Source: Pleomorphomonas sp. T1.2MG-36
GTDB taxonomy: Bacteria > Pseudomonadota > Alphaproteobacteria > Rhizobiales > Pleomorphomonadaceae
Reading direction: 5' to 3'
DNA: 64,000 bases
Assembly (NCBI RefSeq): GCF_950100655.1
Contig: NZ_CATNLY010000052.1
Coordinates: forward strand, 186,001 to 250,000
This document shows, in pieces, positions 1 to 8,720 of the stretch. The notes beneath the pieces were generated by a model. That model was not told the DNA's origin. It saw only the letters and a program-made list of their open reading frames with translations, and did not search any database. Each line of letters begins with the position of its first letter. Position 1 is the first letter of the stretch. Both the position numbers and the translations under genes were made by a program.

Positions 1-1
1 C

Positions 2-562
2 TCCGAAATCAGCCGGCAGCTGGGCGTCGCCCTGTCGGTGTCGGAAGAGGCGGTGAAGCAGGCGGAAACCGCCACCAAGGTGGTGTCCGGCCTGGAGGCG
101 GCCGCCCAGAAGATCGATCAGGTGGTGGAGCTCATCAACACCATTGCCGGCCAGACCAACCTCTTGGCGCTCAACGCCACCATCGAGGCGGCGCGGGCCG
201 GCGAGATGGGCAAGGGTTTTGCCGTCGTCGCCTCGGAGGTGAAGCAGCTCGCCGCCCAGACCTCGAAGGCCACCGACGAGATCGCTGCGGAGATCGCCGG
301 CGTTCAGTCGATCACCTCGGAAGCGGTGTCGACCATCGCCGGGATATCCGCGACCATCACCCGCATCAACGGCGTGTCCTCGTCGATCGCCTCGGCCGTC
401 GAGCAGCAGGCCGCCGTCACGCAGGACATGTCGGGCAACATGCAGACGGCGGCGCGTGGCGTCGAAAGCATCGCGTCTTCGCTCAGCGAGATCAGCGGCT
501 CGGTGCGCAGCATCCACACCGCCACCGAGACCCTCCAGCGGGCGGCCCTGGCGATCGCCTGA
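2..562 (+). CDS. Methyl-accepting chemotaxis protein, C-terminal part (5' truncated by window edge)
   Basis: This is the cytoplasmic signalling half of a chemoreceptor, which controls CheA kinase through CheW. The frame is open from base 2 and the start lies outside the window. The conserved hairpin tip [18 protein letters not shown] is intact and followed by [13 protein letters not shown], the hallmark of the MCP signal domain. The remainder is heptad-rich helix (methylation-helix type) and ends about 90 residues after the tip without a CheR-docking pentapeptide. The ligand domain is not visible, so the stimulus cannot be guessed. No chemotaxis partner genes follow. Family assignment is secure. 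Confidence 0.95.
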   Translation, partial: SEISRQLGVALSVSEEAVKQAETATKVVSGLEAAAQKIDQVVELINTIAGQTNLLALNATIEAARAGEMGKGFAVVASEVKQLAAQTSKATDEIAAEIAGVQSITSEAVSTIAGISATITRINGVSSSIASAVEQQAAVTQDMSGNMQTAARGVESIASSLSEISGSVRSIHTATETLQRAALAIA

Positions 563-584
563 CGGCGTGGCCGCCCCCCGAGGC

Positions 585-1223
585 CTATCCGTCCTGGGAG
601 ATCAGGACGTCGGCCGGAACGCTGCCGGCCAGAACCGTGTCGGCGTTGGGCAGGTCGTTGGCCTCCGCCTTGGCAACGGCGTCTTCCGGCAGGAAGCCGT
701 GATCGAGCCACCGCGCCACCAGACGCTCGCGCAGCGTTTGCCGGTCCGCGACGAGCATCACCGTCAGGTCGAAGAAGGGACGGAGTCGCGACCACGGCGG
801 CGCGTCGAGCAGGAGGTAGTTGCCCTCGACGATCAGCACCCGCGTCGTCGAGGAGATCACCCGCGCCGAGGCGCGGGAGAGTTCGAGTGCGCGGTCGAAC
901 ACCGGGATCGCCACGGCATCCTCGGCGTTCGATCTCAGCCGCTCCATGAGGTTGATCAGGCCCCCCACGTCGAAGGTGGCCGGCGCGCCCTTGCGCGGCA
1001 GCAGGCCGCGGGCCGCCAGCACCTCGTTGTCGAAGTGAAAGCCGTCCATCGGCACCACCGCCGCGCCGCCTTGCCCGTCGAGGGCATCGGCGAGACGGGC
1101 GGCCATGGTCGACTTGCCCACGCCGGGAGGACCGGCGAGGGCGATGATGATGCGCTCGCCTGAAAGCGCCTTGGCACGGGCCGCGATGTCGGCGACCCAT
1201 GATTGAGCGGAGGTCATGGACAT
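585..1223 (-). CDS. P-loop sugar/nucleoside kinase-like protein (uridine kinase / FrcK family)
   Basis: A 212-residue P-loop kinase of the uridine kinase/pantothenate kinase superfamily. The N-terminal Walker A is GPPGVGKST (about residues 31-39), followed by VPMDGFHFDN, the substrate-binding stretch typical of this family, and VLIVEGNYLLL as Walker B-like strand. Related proteins in rhizobial sugar operons are called fructose transport system kinase (FrcK). It is the last gene of the polyol operon, 7 bp after the ATPase gene, so it may phosphorylate the imported or oxidised sugar; that is inference. Two ATGs, two codons apart (1223 and 1217), are possible starts; neither has a clear ribosome site. 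Confidence 0.8.
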   Translation of the reverse strand: MSMTSAQSWVADIAARAKALSGERIIIALAGPPGVGKSTMAARLADALDGQGGAAVVPMDGFHFDNEVLAARGLLPRKGAPATFDVGGLINLMERLRSNAEDAVAIPVFDRALELSRASARVISSTTRVLIVEGNYLLLDAPPWSRLRPFFDLTVMLVADRQTLRERLVARWLDHGFLPEDAVAKAEANDLPNADTVLAGSVPADVLISQDG

Positions 1224-1230
1224 CTCGCGA

Positions 1231-2311
<1,081 letters not shown>

Positions 2312-2319
<8 letters not shown>

Positions 2320-3364
2320 TGCTGTCTCCCTGGGCGACGACGATCTGCAGCTTGATGTCGGCTGGCAGCGCCTTGGCGGCCCGCTCGAAGGCGGCGACGC
2401 CTTCGCTGAAGGGGAAGGTGGCGGAGATGAGCGGCTTGAGGTCGACCTTGCCGGACGCGATCTGCGCCAGGGCGCGATCGTAGACGTTGGCATAGCGGAA
2501 CACCGTTTCGATCCGGACCTCGCGGGCGATGGCGTTGTTGACGTTGAAGGGCACGACGTCGGCCGGCAGGCCGACCAGAACGATGGCGCCGCCGGGGCGG
2601 ACGACGCGCAGGATGTCGTCGTAGACGCGGGCGTTGCCGCTCGCCTCGAAGACGACGTCGGCGCCCCAGTTGCCGGTCGCCTCGTTGACGGCGTCGGCGA
2701 GCGTCGTCTTGCTGACGTCCACCGGGACGATGCCGGGGTATTGCGCGGCGATCTTCAGCTTCTCGCTGCTGATGTCGGACACCACGACCTTGCTGCAGCC
2801 GCCGGCAAGGGCGGCAAGCGCGATCATGATGCCGATGGTGCCGCAGCCGGTGACGACGGCGACGTCGCCCGGCACGATGCCGGCGCGCTTGGCCGCCTGC
2901 ATGCCGATGGCGAAGGGTTCCACCAGCGCCCCTTCGGCGAAGCTGACGTTGTCCGGCATGCGGTAGGTGAAGGCGGCGGGGTGGACGATGAACGGCGTCA
3001 GGATGCCGTGCACCGGCGGCGTCGCCCAGAACACCACGGCGGGGTCGACGTTGTAGATGCCGAGCTTGGAGGCGCGCGAGGTGAGGTCGGGCACACCGGG
3101 CTCCATGCAGACGCGGTCGCCGACCTTGAGGTTGGTCACCGCGCTGCCGACCTCGACGACGGTGCCCGATCCCTCGTGGCCGAGCACCATCGGCTCGCGG
3201 ACGATGTAGTCGCCGATGCCGCCGTGGACGTAGTAGTGAACGTCGCTGCCGCAGACGCCGACGGTGTGGACGGCGATCTTGACGTCGTCGGGGCCGACCG
3301 AAAGCGGCAGGTCGATGTCGCGAAGGGCCAGTTCCTTCGTGTGCTCCAGAACGAGAGCCTGCAT
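2312..3364 (-). CDS. Zinc-type polyol dehydrogenase, xylitol dehydrogenase/D-xylulose reductase-like
   Basis: A 350-residue medium-chain dehydrogenase that should oxidise a sugar alcohol (probably xylitol to D-xylulose) with NAD. The catalytic zinc ligands are in [10 protein letters not shown] (Cys38) and GHEGSG, and the Rossmann motif is [11 protein letters not shown]. The usual four structural-zinc cysteines are absent: the segment reads [20 protein letters not shown], a stretch characteristic of bacterial xylitol dehydrogenases, which favours that over sorbitol or threonine dehydrogenase. It lies between the second permease and the ATPase and overlaps the latter by 8 bp, so uptake and first oxidation are co-expressed. 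Exact substrate is inferred. Confidence 0.85.
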
Positions 3365-3373
3365 TTTCTTCTC

Positions 3374-4189
3374 CTAGCGATTTGGGTTTTTCGAGAACAG
3401 TGCGTTCAGGAAGCTGCTCAGAAGGCCCAGAAGCAGGACCGGCGGCAGCGACAGCAGGATCACCGCGGCGTTGAGGATGCCCCAGGGCACGTTCATGCCG
3501 AGCTGCGACATCTCCGAGGCGACGATGGGCATCGTCTTGGCGTCGCTCGTGGTCAGCATCAGCGCGATCAGGAACTCGTTCCAGATCAGCACGAAGCTGA
3601 AGGCGAGCGCGCCGATGAGGGCTCGCGAGGCCACCGGCAGCGCGACGCGGAAGAACACCGCGTAGGCGCCGTAGCCGTCCACCCGTGCCGCTTCCTCGAT
3701 TTCCTTGGGCACGCGCTGGAAGCCGGGAATGGCGAGCCAGATGGTGATGGAGATCGTCATCAGCGAGTAGGTGATGATCAGCGACAGCCGGCTGTCGTAG
3801 AGGCCGAGGTTGAGCCAGATCACCATCAGCGGAATGGCGGTCGCCACCGGCGGCAGGAAGCGGAGCGACAGGACGAAGAACTGGATCTCGTCGGTCCAGC
3901 GGCTCGGATAGCGGGCGACGGCATAGGCCGCCGGCAGACCGAGCAGCAGACCGATGACCACCGAGGCGCAGCTCACCACCACCGAGTTGATCAGCGCTTG
4001 CAGGACGCTCGGACGGCTCAGGACGTAGACGATGTTGTCGAGCGTCGGCGCGAAGAACAGGCGCGGCACGGGGGTGAGCAGATCGACCGTCTGCTTGAAG
4101 GCGCCGAGCACCGTCCACAAGAGCGGGAAGAGCACGAGCGCGGCCATCAGCCACAGAACTGCCTTGGCCAGGATGCGGGAGAGCGTCAT
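3374..4189 (-). CDS. Carbohydrate ABC transporter permease (MalG-type)
   Basis: The second membrane subunit of the polyol importer, 271 residues with about six hydrophobic segments starting with an N-terminal helix (AVLWLMAALVLFPLLWTVLG). The EAA loop facing the ATPase is present as EEAARVDGYGAYAVFFRVALP. MalG-type C-terminal permeases of the binding-protein-dependent sugar transporters have this length and order. Its ATG overlaps the stop of the first permease by 4 bp (ATGA), so the two are translationally coupled. The dehydrogenase gene follows after 9 bp. Confidence 0.93.
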   Translation of the reverse strand: MTLSRILAKAVLWLMAALVLFPLLWTVLGAFKQTVDLLTPVPRLFFAPTLDNIVYVLSRPSVLQALINSVVVSCASVVIGLLLGLPAAYAVARYPSRWTDEIQFFVLSLRFLPPVATAIPLMVIWLNLGLYDSRLSLIITYSLMTISITIWLAIPGFQRVPKEIEEAARVDGYGAYAVFFRVALPVASRALIGALAFSFVLIWNEFLIALMLTTSDAKTMPIVASEMSQLGMNVPWGILNAAVILLSLPPVLLLGLLSSFLNALFSKNPNR

Positions 4190-5049
4190 GACTTGAGCCT
4201 CTTCCAGACGACTGTGAAGATCACGACGGTCGCCACCATCATGATGACGGCCATGCTCGATGCGTAGGAAATCTTGCCGGCCTCGATGAAGCCTTGCGAG
4301 AAGGCGTACATGTCGAGCGTCTCGGTGCTGGTCCCAGGTCCGCCACGGGTCATGACGTAGATGAGGTCGAACGAGCGCAGCGACTCGATCATCTTGACGA
4401 ACATCAGGCTGATCAGCGGCACGCGCAGCATCGGCAGCGTGATGTAGACGTGGATCTGCCAGGGCCTGGCATAATCGAGGCGGGCGGCCTCCAGCGGTTG
4501 CTGCGGCAGGATCTCGATCAGTTTCAGCACGATGACGGCGAAGAAGAAGCCCCATTGCCAGAGATCGACGAAGGCGACCGCGAACAGCGCCTGGGTCGGG
4601 CTCGACAGCATGTCGAGCGGCTGGCCGGTGATCAGCCGGTAGGGATAGGTGACGATGCCGTAGAGCGGATGGAAGGCGAACTTCCAGACGAAGGCGGCGC
4701 AGACGCGGGGCAGCAGCACGGTGATCAGGAAGATCAGCGACAGCGCGTTCCTGAGCTTCGGGCCGGCGGCCTCGAACATCAGGACGCCGAGGCCGATCGC
4801 CATGATCATCGTGGCGCTGACGGTGATCAGCTCCCACTTCACCGAGACCCACAGCGCGTTGACGAAGCGCGAGTCGCCAAACAGCAGCAGGTAGTTTGTC
4901 AGACCGACGAAGTGGCTGTCGGGCGAACTCAGCGTCCGGTTTTCCAGCGAGACGCCAATGGCATAGAACATCGGAACGAAGGCGAGCACGACGAGGATCG
5001 CCATCGTCGGTACCAGGAAGACGTAGGGCAACGACTGCCTTTGTTGCAT
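4186..5049 (-). CDS. Carbohydrate ABC transporter permease (MalF-type)
   Basis: The first membrane subunit of the polyol importer, 287 residues. The N-terminal helix (YVFLVPTMAILVVLAFVPMFYA) is followed by the periplasmic loop and five further helices. The coupling loop appears as LEAARLDYARPWQIHVYITLP. The C-terminal MTRGGPGTSTETLDMY is typical of MalF/UgpA permeases. The start is an ATG 86 bp after the binding-protein gene, behind a stem-loop; the downstream permease overlaps by 4 bp. Substrate is inferred from the operon. Confidence 0.93.
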   Translation of the reverse strand: MQQRQSLPYVFLVPTMAILVVLAFVPMFYAIGVSLENRTLSSPDSHFVGLTNYLLLFGDSRFVNALWVSVKWELITVSATMIMAIGLGVLMFEAAGPKLRNALSLIFLITVLLPRVCAAFVWKFAFHPLYGIVTYPYRLITGQPLDMLSSPTQALFAVAFVDLWQWGFFFAVIVLKLIEILPQQPLEAARLDYARPWQIHVYITLPMLRVPLISLMFVKMIESLRSFDLIYVMTRGGPGTSTETLDMYAFSQGFIEAGKISYASSMAVIMMVATVVIFTVVWKRLKS

Positions 5050-5081
5050 CTTGGTCTCCGAAAGGTTGTCGGAAAGGTGAT

Positions 5082-5106
5082 CGCAACCCCAATGAATGGG
5101 GCTGCG
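5082..5106 (-). other. Intergenic stem-loop between binding protein and permease genes
   Basis: An inverted repeat (CGCAACCCCA pairing with TGGGGCTGCG, one mismatch, 5-nt loop) fills the gap after the binding-protein gene. No T-tract follows in the direction of transcription. Such hairpins often protect the upstream binding-protein mRNA and lower expression of the permeases; that function is inferred. Confidence 0.55.
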
Positions 5107-5135
5107 ACCGTTCAGGCGGATGACTTCGGGGGAGG

Positions 5136-6401
5136 TCAGTCGCTGGCGAACTGCTTGGCGAACGCGTCGAGCTCGTCGAGGGCGCCCTTGACGTCGGTGC
5201 GCTGGCCGGTGATCAGCTCCTCGAGCAGGATGCCCCACTTGTTGCCGAGCTCGGGCCAGTGCGCGTTCTGCCAAAAGTTGACCGCCGTCTTGGGGGCGGT
5301 GGCGGCCAGGGCCTCCGGCAGCGCCTTGCCGTATTTCTCGGAGAACAGCGCGCTTTCGACGATGCTCTTGCGGTTGACCTCGCCGACGTCGCCGGCTTCG
5401 AGGCGCTTCATCTCGACCTCCTTGGAGGTCGCCCAGGCCACGAACAGACCGGCGCAGTCCCGCGCTTCCTTGTCGGGGTTGCCCTTGGCGCCGATGGCGA
5501 AGCCATGGGCGAAGCCGCCGCCGGGCATCGGGGACGGGGGCGGCAGGAAGGCGACCTTGTCGGTCACGCTCGATTTTGCCGGGTCGATGGTCATCGCCGC
5601 GAGCGGCGCCGATTCGATGATGATGGCGACCTGGCCGGACAGGAAGGCGCCGGTGGCTTCGTCCCAGCTGCCGGTCTGCGTGCCGGGCGAGGAATACTTG
5701 AACAGGTCGAGGTAGATGTTGGTGGCGTCGACGGCGGCCTGGCTGTTGAAGGCCGGCTTGCCGTTGTCGAACCACTGGCCGCCTGCGGCCTTGAAATAGG
5801 GCATCCAGCGCCAGACGTTGTCGCCGGAGCCGCGCTTGCCGCGCAGCGCGATGCCGTAGACGCCCTTGGCCGGGTCGGTGAGCTTGGGCACGGCGGCGCG
5901 CAGTTCGTCGAGCGTCGTCGGCGGCTTGATGCCGGCCGCTTCCAGCAGATCCTTGCGGTAGACCATGATGTCGCCGCCGCCCTGGATCGGCGCGAACCAG
6001 ATCTTGCCGTCATAGGTCGCCGTGGTCTTGCGGCCGTCATCGAAGTCGTCGAAGTCGAAATCGGTGGGATAGTGGTCGAGTAGCGGAACGAGCCAGCCCG
6101 ACGAGGCGAACAGCGCCAGATTGGCCTCGTCGACATAGTAGACGTTGTAGCGGCCGGTGGTCGACGCGTCGGCTTGCGACTTGGCGCGGCGGTCGCCCTC
6201 ATTGAGATAGTCGATCGCGAAATCGACGCCGGACAGGCTCTTGAAGTCGGCCTTCTGCTCTTCGAGCATCGTCAGCGCGTCGCGCGGCTGGGCCAGAATG
6301 CGAACGTCGGATTTGCAGACCGGACCGGCGGCCGCCACGCCGGCCGACAGCGCGCCGAAGACGGTCGTCAGTGCGATCGTCCGGATACAGTTGTAGCTCA
6401 T
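5136..6401 (-). CDS. Polyol/sugar ABC transporter substrate-binding protein
   Basis: The periplasmic receptor of the importer, 421 residues, family 1 extracellular solute-binding protein. The N-terminus MSYNCIRTIALTTVFGALSAGVAAAG is a Sec signal peptide with a likely cleavage after AAA. Further in, WFAPIQGGGDIMVYRKDLLEAAGI and the proline-glycine-rich C-terminal lobe fit this family. The start at 6401 is chosen because GGGAGGAGC lies 5 bases upstream; an in-frame start further upstream would precede the signal peptide. It is the first gene of the minus-strand operon and faces the AraC regulator across a 180-bp divergent promoter region. Confidence 0.93.
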   Translation of the reverse strand: MSYNCIRTIALTTVFGALSAGVAAAGPVCKSDVRILAQPRDALTMLEEQKADFKSLSGVDFAIDYLNEGDRRAKSQADASTTGRYNVYYVDEANLALFASSGWLVPLLDHYPTDFDFDDFDDGRKTTATYDGKIWFAPIQGGGDIMVYRKDLLEAAGIKPPTTLDELRAAVPKLTDPAKGVYGIALRGKRGSGDNVWRWMPYFKAAGGQWFDNGKPAFNSQAAVDATNIYLDLFKYSSPGTQTGSWDEATGAFLSGQVAIIIESAPLAAMTIDPAKSSVTDKVAFLPPPSPMPGGGFAHGFAIGAKGNPDKEARDCAGLFVAWATSKEVEMKRLEAGDVGEVNRKSIVESALFSEKYGKALPEALAATAPKTAVNFWQNAHWPELGNKWGILLEELITGQRTDVKGALDELDAFAKQFASD

Positions 6402-6581
6402 ACCAAGCTCCTCCCTTACCACTGCGCCGGGGCCTCTTCCCCCGGGGCATGGTGAAATCTGCCACCTTTCCCCAGTGGCAACTAGGCGCCGGCATGCGCT
6501 TGATCTATACTATCTTGCACGGGGCTGAGGTGTGTTCTGGCGGAAATCCGCCGTTAGTAGGATTGCGAAATCGGGGGTGCG
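6402..6581. promoter_or_regulatory. Divergent promoter region between polyol operon and AraC gene
   Basis: A 180-bp non-coding stretch, locally less GC-rich. It contains a -10-like TATACT (6506-6511) and a small inverted repeat GGCGGA-AA-TCCGCC at 6539-6552, 29 bases before the AraC start. Both are plausible regulator or promoter elements, but no complete promoter can be fixed by eye. Confidence 0.4.
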
Positions 6582-7526
6582 ATGGCGACGCCGCAAGATA
6601 GTGCATACTTCGAGCACATTCAGATCTCGGAGGAACAAAGCTTCCTGTGGCGGCTGGACGACTATCCGTGGCAGCGTTGCGTGTGGAACTATCACCCGCA
6701 GGCGGAAATCCACCTGATCCGCTATTCCTCCGGCCTGTGCTTCGTCGGCGACCACATTGGCGACTTCAATGCCGGACAACTGGTGCTGGTCGGCGGCAAC
6801 CTGCCGCACAACTGGGTGTCGCCGGCCATTGGCGAGCGAAAGCTGGTCGGCCGCGACATCGTCATCCAGTTCGATCACGCGCGGTTCGAAAGCGCGGCGG
6901 CGGTGCTGCCGGAGCTGAAGGAGGTAGGCGGGCTGTTCAAGCGCGCCGCCTATGGCGTGGAGTTCTTCGGCGAGACCGCCAGGCGCGGCGAGGCATTGAT
7001 CGAGGGCATGGCGGATCTGTCGGGCGTCGGGCGGCTCGGCGTCTTCATCGAGCTGCTGTCGCTGATGGCCGAGTCGACCGAGTATCGCACCCTGGCGACG
7101 CCGGAGTTTCTCGGCCTGTTCCGTCCGGGCTCGATCGTCGAGATCGAGACGCTGGAAAAGGCGCTCGCCTTCATTCACGAAACCTATCTCGAACGGTCGT
7201 CATTGTCGGACGTCGCCGCGCTGGTCGGCATGTCCGACAGCGCCTTTTCCCGCTTCTTCAAGAAGCACACCGGCAACACCTACTCCAACCACGTCATCTC
7301 GCTGCGCCTTTTGATGGCGCGCAAGCTTCTGACGGAGACGGAACGACCGGTCACCGACATCTGCTACGACACGGGGTTCAGCAACATATCCAACTTCAAC
7401 CGGGCGTTTCTCCAGAGGATCGGCATGACGCCGTCGCGCTACCGCCGGGCGTCCCGGTCGCGAAGCCTCAAGGGGCACACGGGCGAGACGTCGGCCGGCA
7501 CCCGCCTGGAAGACTACGCGTCGTAG
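6582..7526 (+). CDS. AraC-family transcriptional regulator (cupin sensor + AraC HTH)
   Basis: A 314-residue regulator. The N-terminal part has a cupin-like sugar sensor (YHPQAEIHLIRYSSGLCFVGDH, about residues 36-57, and LVLVGGNLPHNW). The C-terminal 100 residues hold two HTH units, including LSDVAALVGMSDSAFSRFFK and the signature VTDICYDTGFSNISNFNRAF. Domain order matches activators of polyol and pentose operons. It is divergent from the polyol transporter operon, which is therefore its probable target. ATG 6582 is the first good start in frame. Confidence 0.9.
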   Translation: MATPQDSAYFEHIQISEEQSFLWRLDDYPWQRCVWNYHPQAEIHLIRYSSGLCFVGDHIGDFNAGQLVLVGGNLPHNWVSPAIGERKLVGRDIVIQFDHARFESAAAVLPELKEVGGLFKRAAYGVEFFGETARRGEALIEGMADLSGVGRLGVFIELLSLMAESTEYRTLATPEFLGLFRPGSIVEIETLEKALAFIHETYLERSSLSDVAALVGMSDSAFSRFFKKHTGNTYSNHVISLRLLMARKLLTETERPVTDICYDTGFSNISNFNRAFLQRIGMTPSRYRRASRSRSLKGHTGETSAGTRLEDYAS

Positions 7527-7529
7527 GCT

Positions 7530-8609
7530 TCACCAGATCCGGCCGCGCGCGACGACCGGCACGGCGCGGGGCGTCGGCTCGCCGGCGGAAACAAGGTAGA
7601 CCTCGTCGACCATGTTGGTCACCACGCAGGCGTGGTTGGGGACGATGCGCAGCCGGTCGCCGACGGCAAGGTTGATCGGGCCGGTGCTGACGAGGCGGCC
7701 GTGTTCCTCCGACAACTGGTCGATGGCGAGATCGTCGCGGCCGAGCACATGGCCGTAGCCGGTGAGGCCGAACAGGTCGGAGGTGAGCGTCTTCGAGCCG
7801 GCGTCGATGATGGCGCGGTTGGCGGTGGGTACCGACACCACCGTGGCGAGCACGGTGAGGGCGCAGTCGTCCCAGCCGCAGGCGCCGCGCGCCACCAGCG
7901 AGCGGTCGTTGTAGACGTAGGTGCCGGGGCGATACTCGGTGACGACGGGCGCCTCGGCGGCGTGCATCATGGTCGGCGTGCCGCCGGAGCTGATCGCCGG
8001 CACGGTGAGGCCCTCCGCCTCGATCAGCGCCTTGGCGCGGGTCATGAAGGCCTGCACCGCCGCTTCGCCGCCGGCCGGCGGGTAGGTCATCAGGCCGCAG
8101 AAGGCGAGGCCGGGCGCCGCCGCGATGCGCATCGCCAGCGCCGCCGCGTCCTCGGGCGAGGCGACGCCGCAGCGGCTGGCGCCGGTGTCGCATTCGACCA
8201 GCACCCTGAGGGGCGGCGGCGCGTCGGCGAAGGCGGCCGACAGGCCATCCACCACCGCCGCGCTGTCGGCGACCACCGACAGTCGGACCTTGCGCGCCAG
8301 CGCCGCGAGGCGGGCCAGTTTCCGCTCGCCGACGATGTTGTAGGTGATGAGAACGTCGGTGACGGCGGGGCTGCCGGCCACCATCGCCTCGGCCTCGGAT
8401 ACCTTCTGGCAGGTGATGCCGATGGCGCCGGCCGCGAGCTGCATGTCGGTGACGAGCGGCAGCTTGTGGGTCTTGATGTGCGGCCGCACCTTGAAGCCGT
8501 TCGCGTCGGCATAGGCCTGGAAGCGCCGGATGTTGGCGCGGACGAGATCCATGTCGACCACGACGCTCGGCGTGTCGAGGCTTGCGGCAAAGGTTTCCAT
8601 CAGGAGCAT
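7530..8609 (-). CDS. D-threonine aldolase / D-serine dehydratase-like PLP enzyme (alanine racemase fold)
   Basis: A 359-residue fold-type III PLP enzyme. The PLP lysine lies in VRPHIKTHKLP near the N-terminus, followed by CQKVSEAEAM and the C-terminal zinc-site region NHACVVTNMVDEVYLV typical of D-threonine aldolase/D-serine dehydratase. Members cleave or deaminate D-beta-hydroxy amino acids; the substrate here is unknown. The ATG at 8609 (MLLMETF) is preferred over 8600 because GGA lies just upstream, though the signal is weak. It is convergent with the AraC gene (3 bp apart) and separated by a terminator from the glycosidase operon upstream. Confidence 0.82.
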   Translation of the reverse strand: MLLMETFAASLDTPSVVVDMDLVRANIRRFQAYADANGFKVRPHIKTHKLPLVTDMQLAAGAIGITCQKVSEAEAMVAGSPAVTDVLITYNIVGERKLARLAALARKVRLSVVADSAAVVDGLSAAFADAPPPLRVLVECDTGASRCGVASPEDAAALAMRIAAAPGLAFCGLMTYPPAGGEAAVQAFMTRAKALIEAEGLTVPAISSGGTPTMMHAAEAPVVTEYRPGTYVYNDRSLVARGACGWDDCALTVLATVVSVPTANRAIIDAGSKTLTSDLFGLTGYGHVLGRDDLAIDQLSEEHGRLVSTGPINLAVGDRLRIVPNHACVVTNMVDEVYLVSAGEPTPRAVPVVARGRIW

Positions 8610-8677
8610 TCCGATCTTCGGCCGTGTGCGAACCCGATCAATGCGCCCCTGACGGACGACACACAAGAGCCGGCGTG

Positions 8678-8695
8678 AAAACCCGCCGTGGCGGG
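8678..8695 (-). terminator. Rho-independent terminator of the glycosidase/ABC operon
   Basis: Read on the minus strand this is the stem CCCGCC-AC-GGCGGG followed by TTTT, 25 bp after the stop of the glycosidase gene. A longer outer stem (GAGCCGGCG/CGCCGGCTC) surrounds it. It separates that operon from the D-threonine-aldolase-like gene. Confidence 0.75.
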
Positions 8696-8720
8696 CTTTC
8701 GTGCGCCGGCTCCCGGTCGG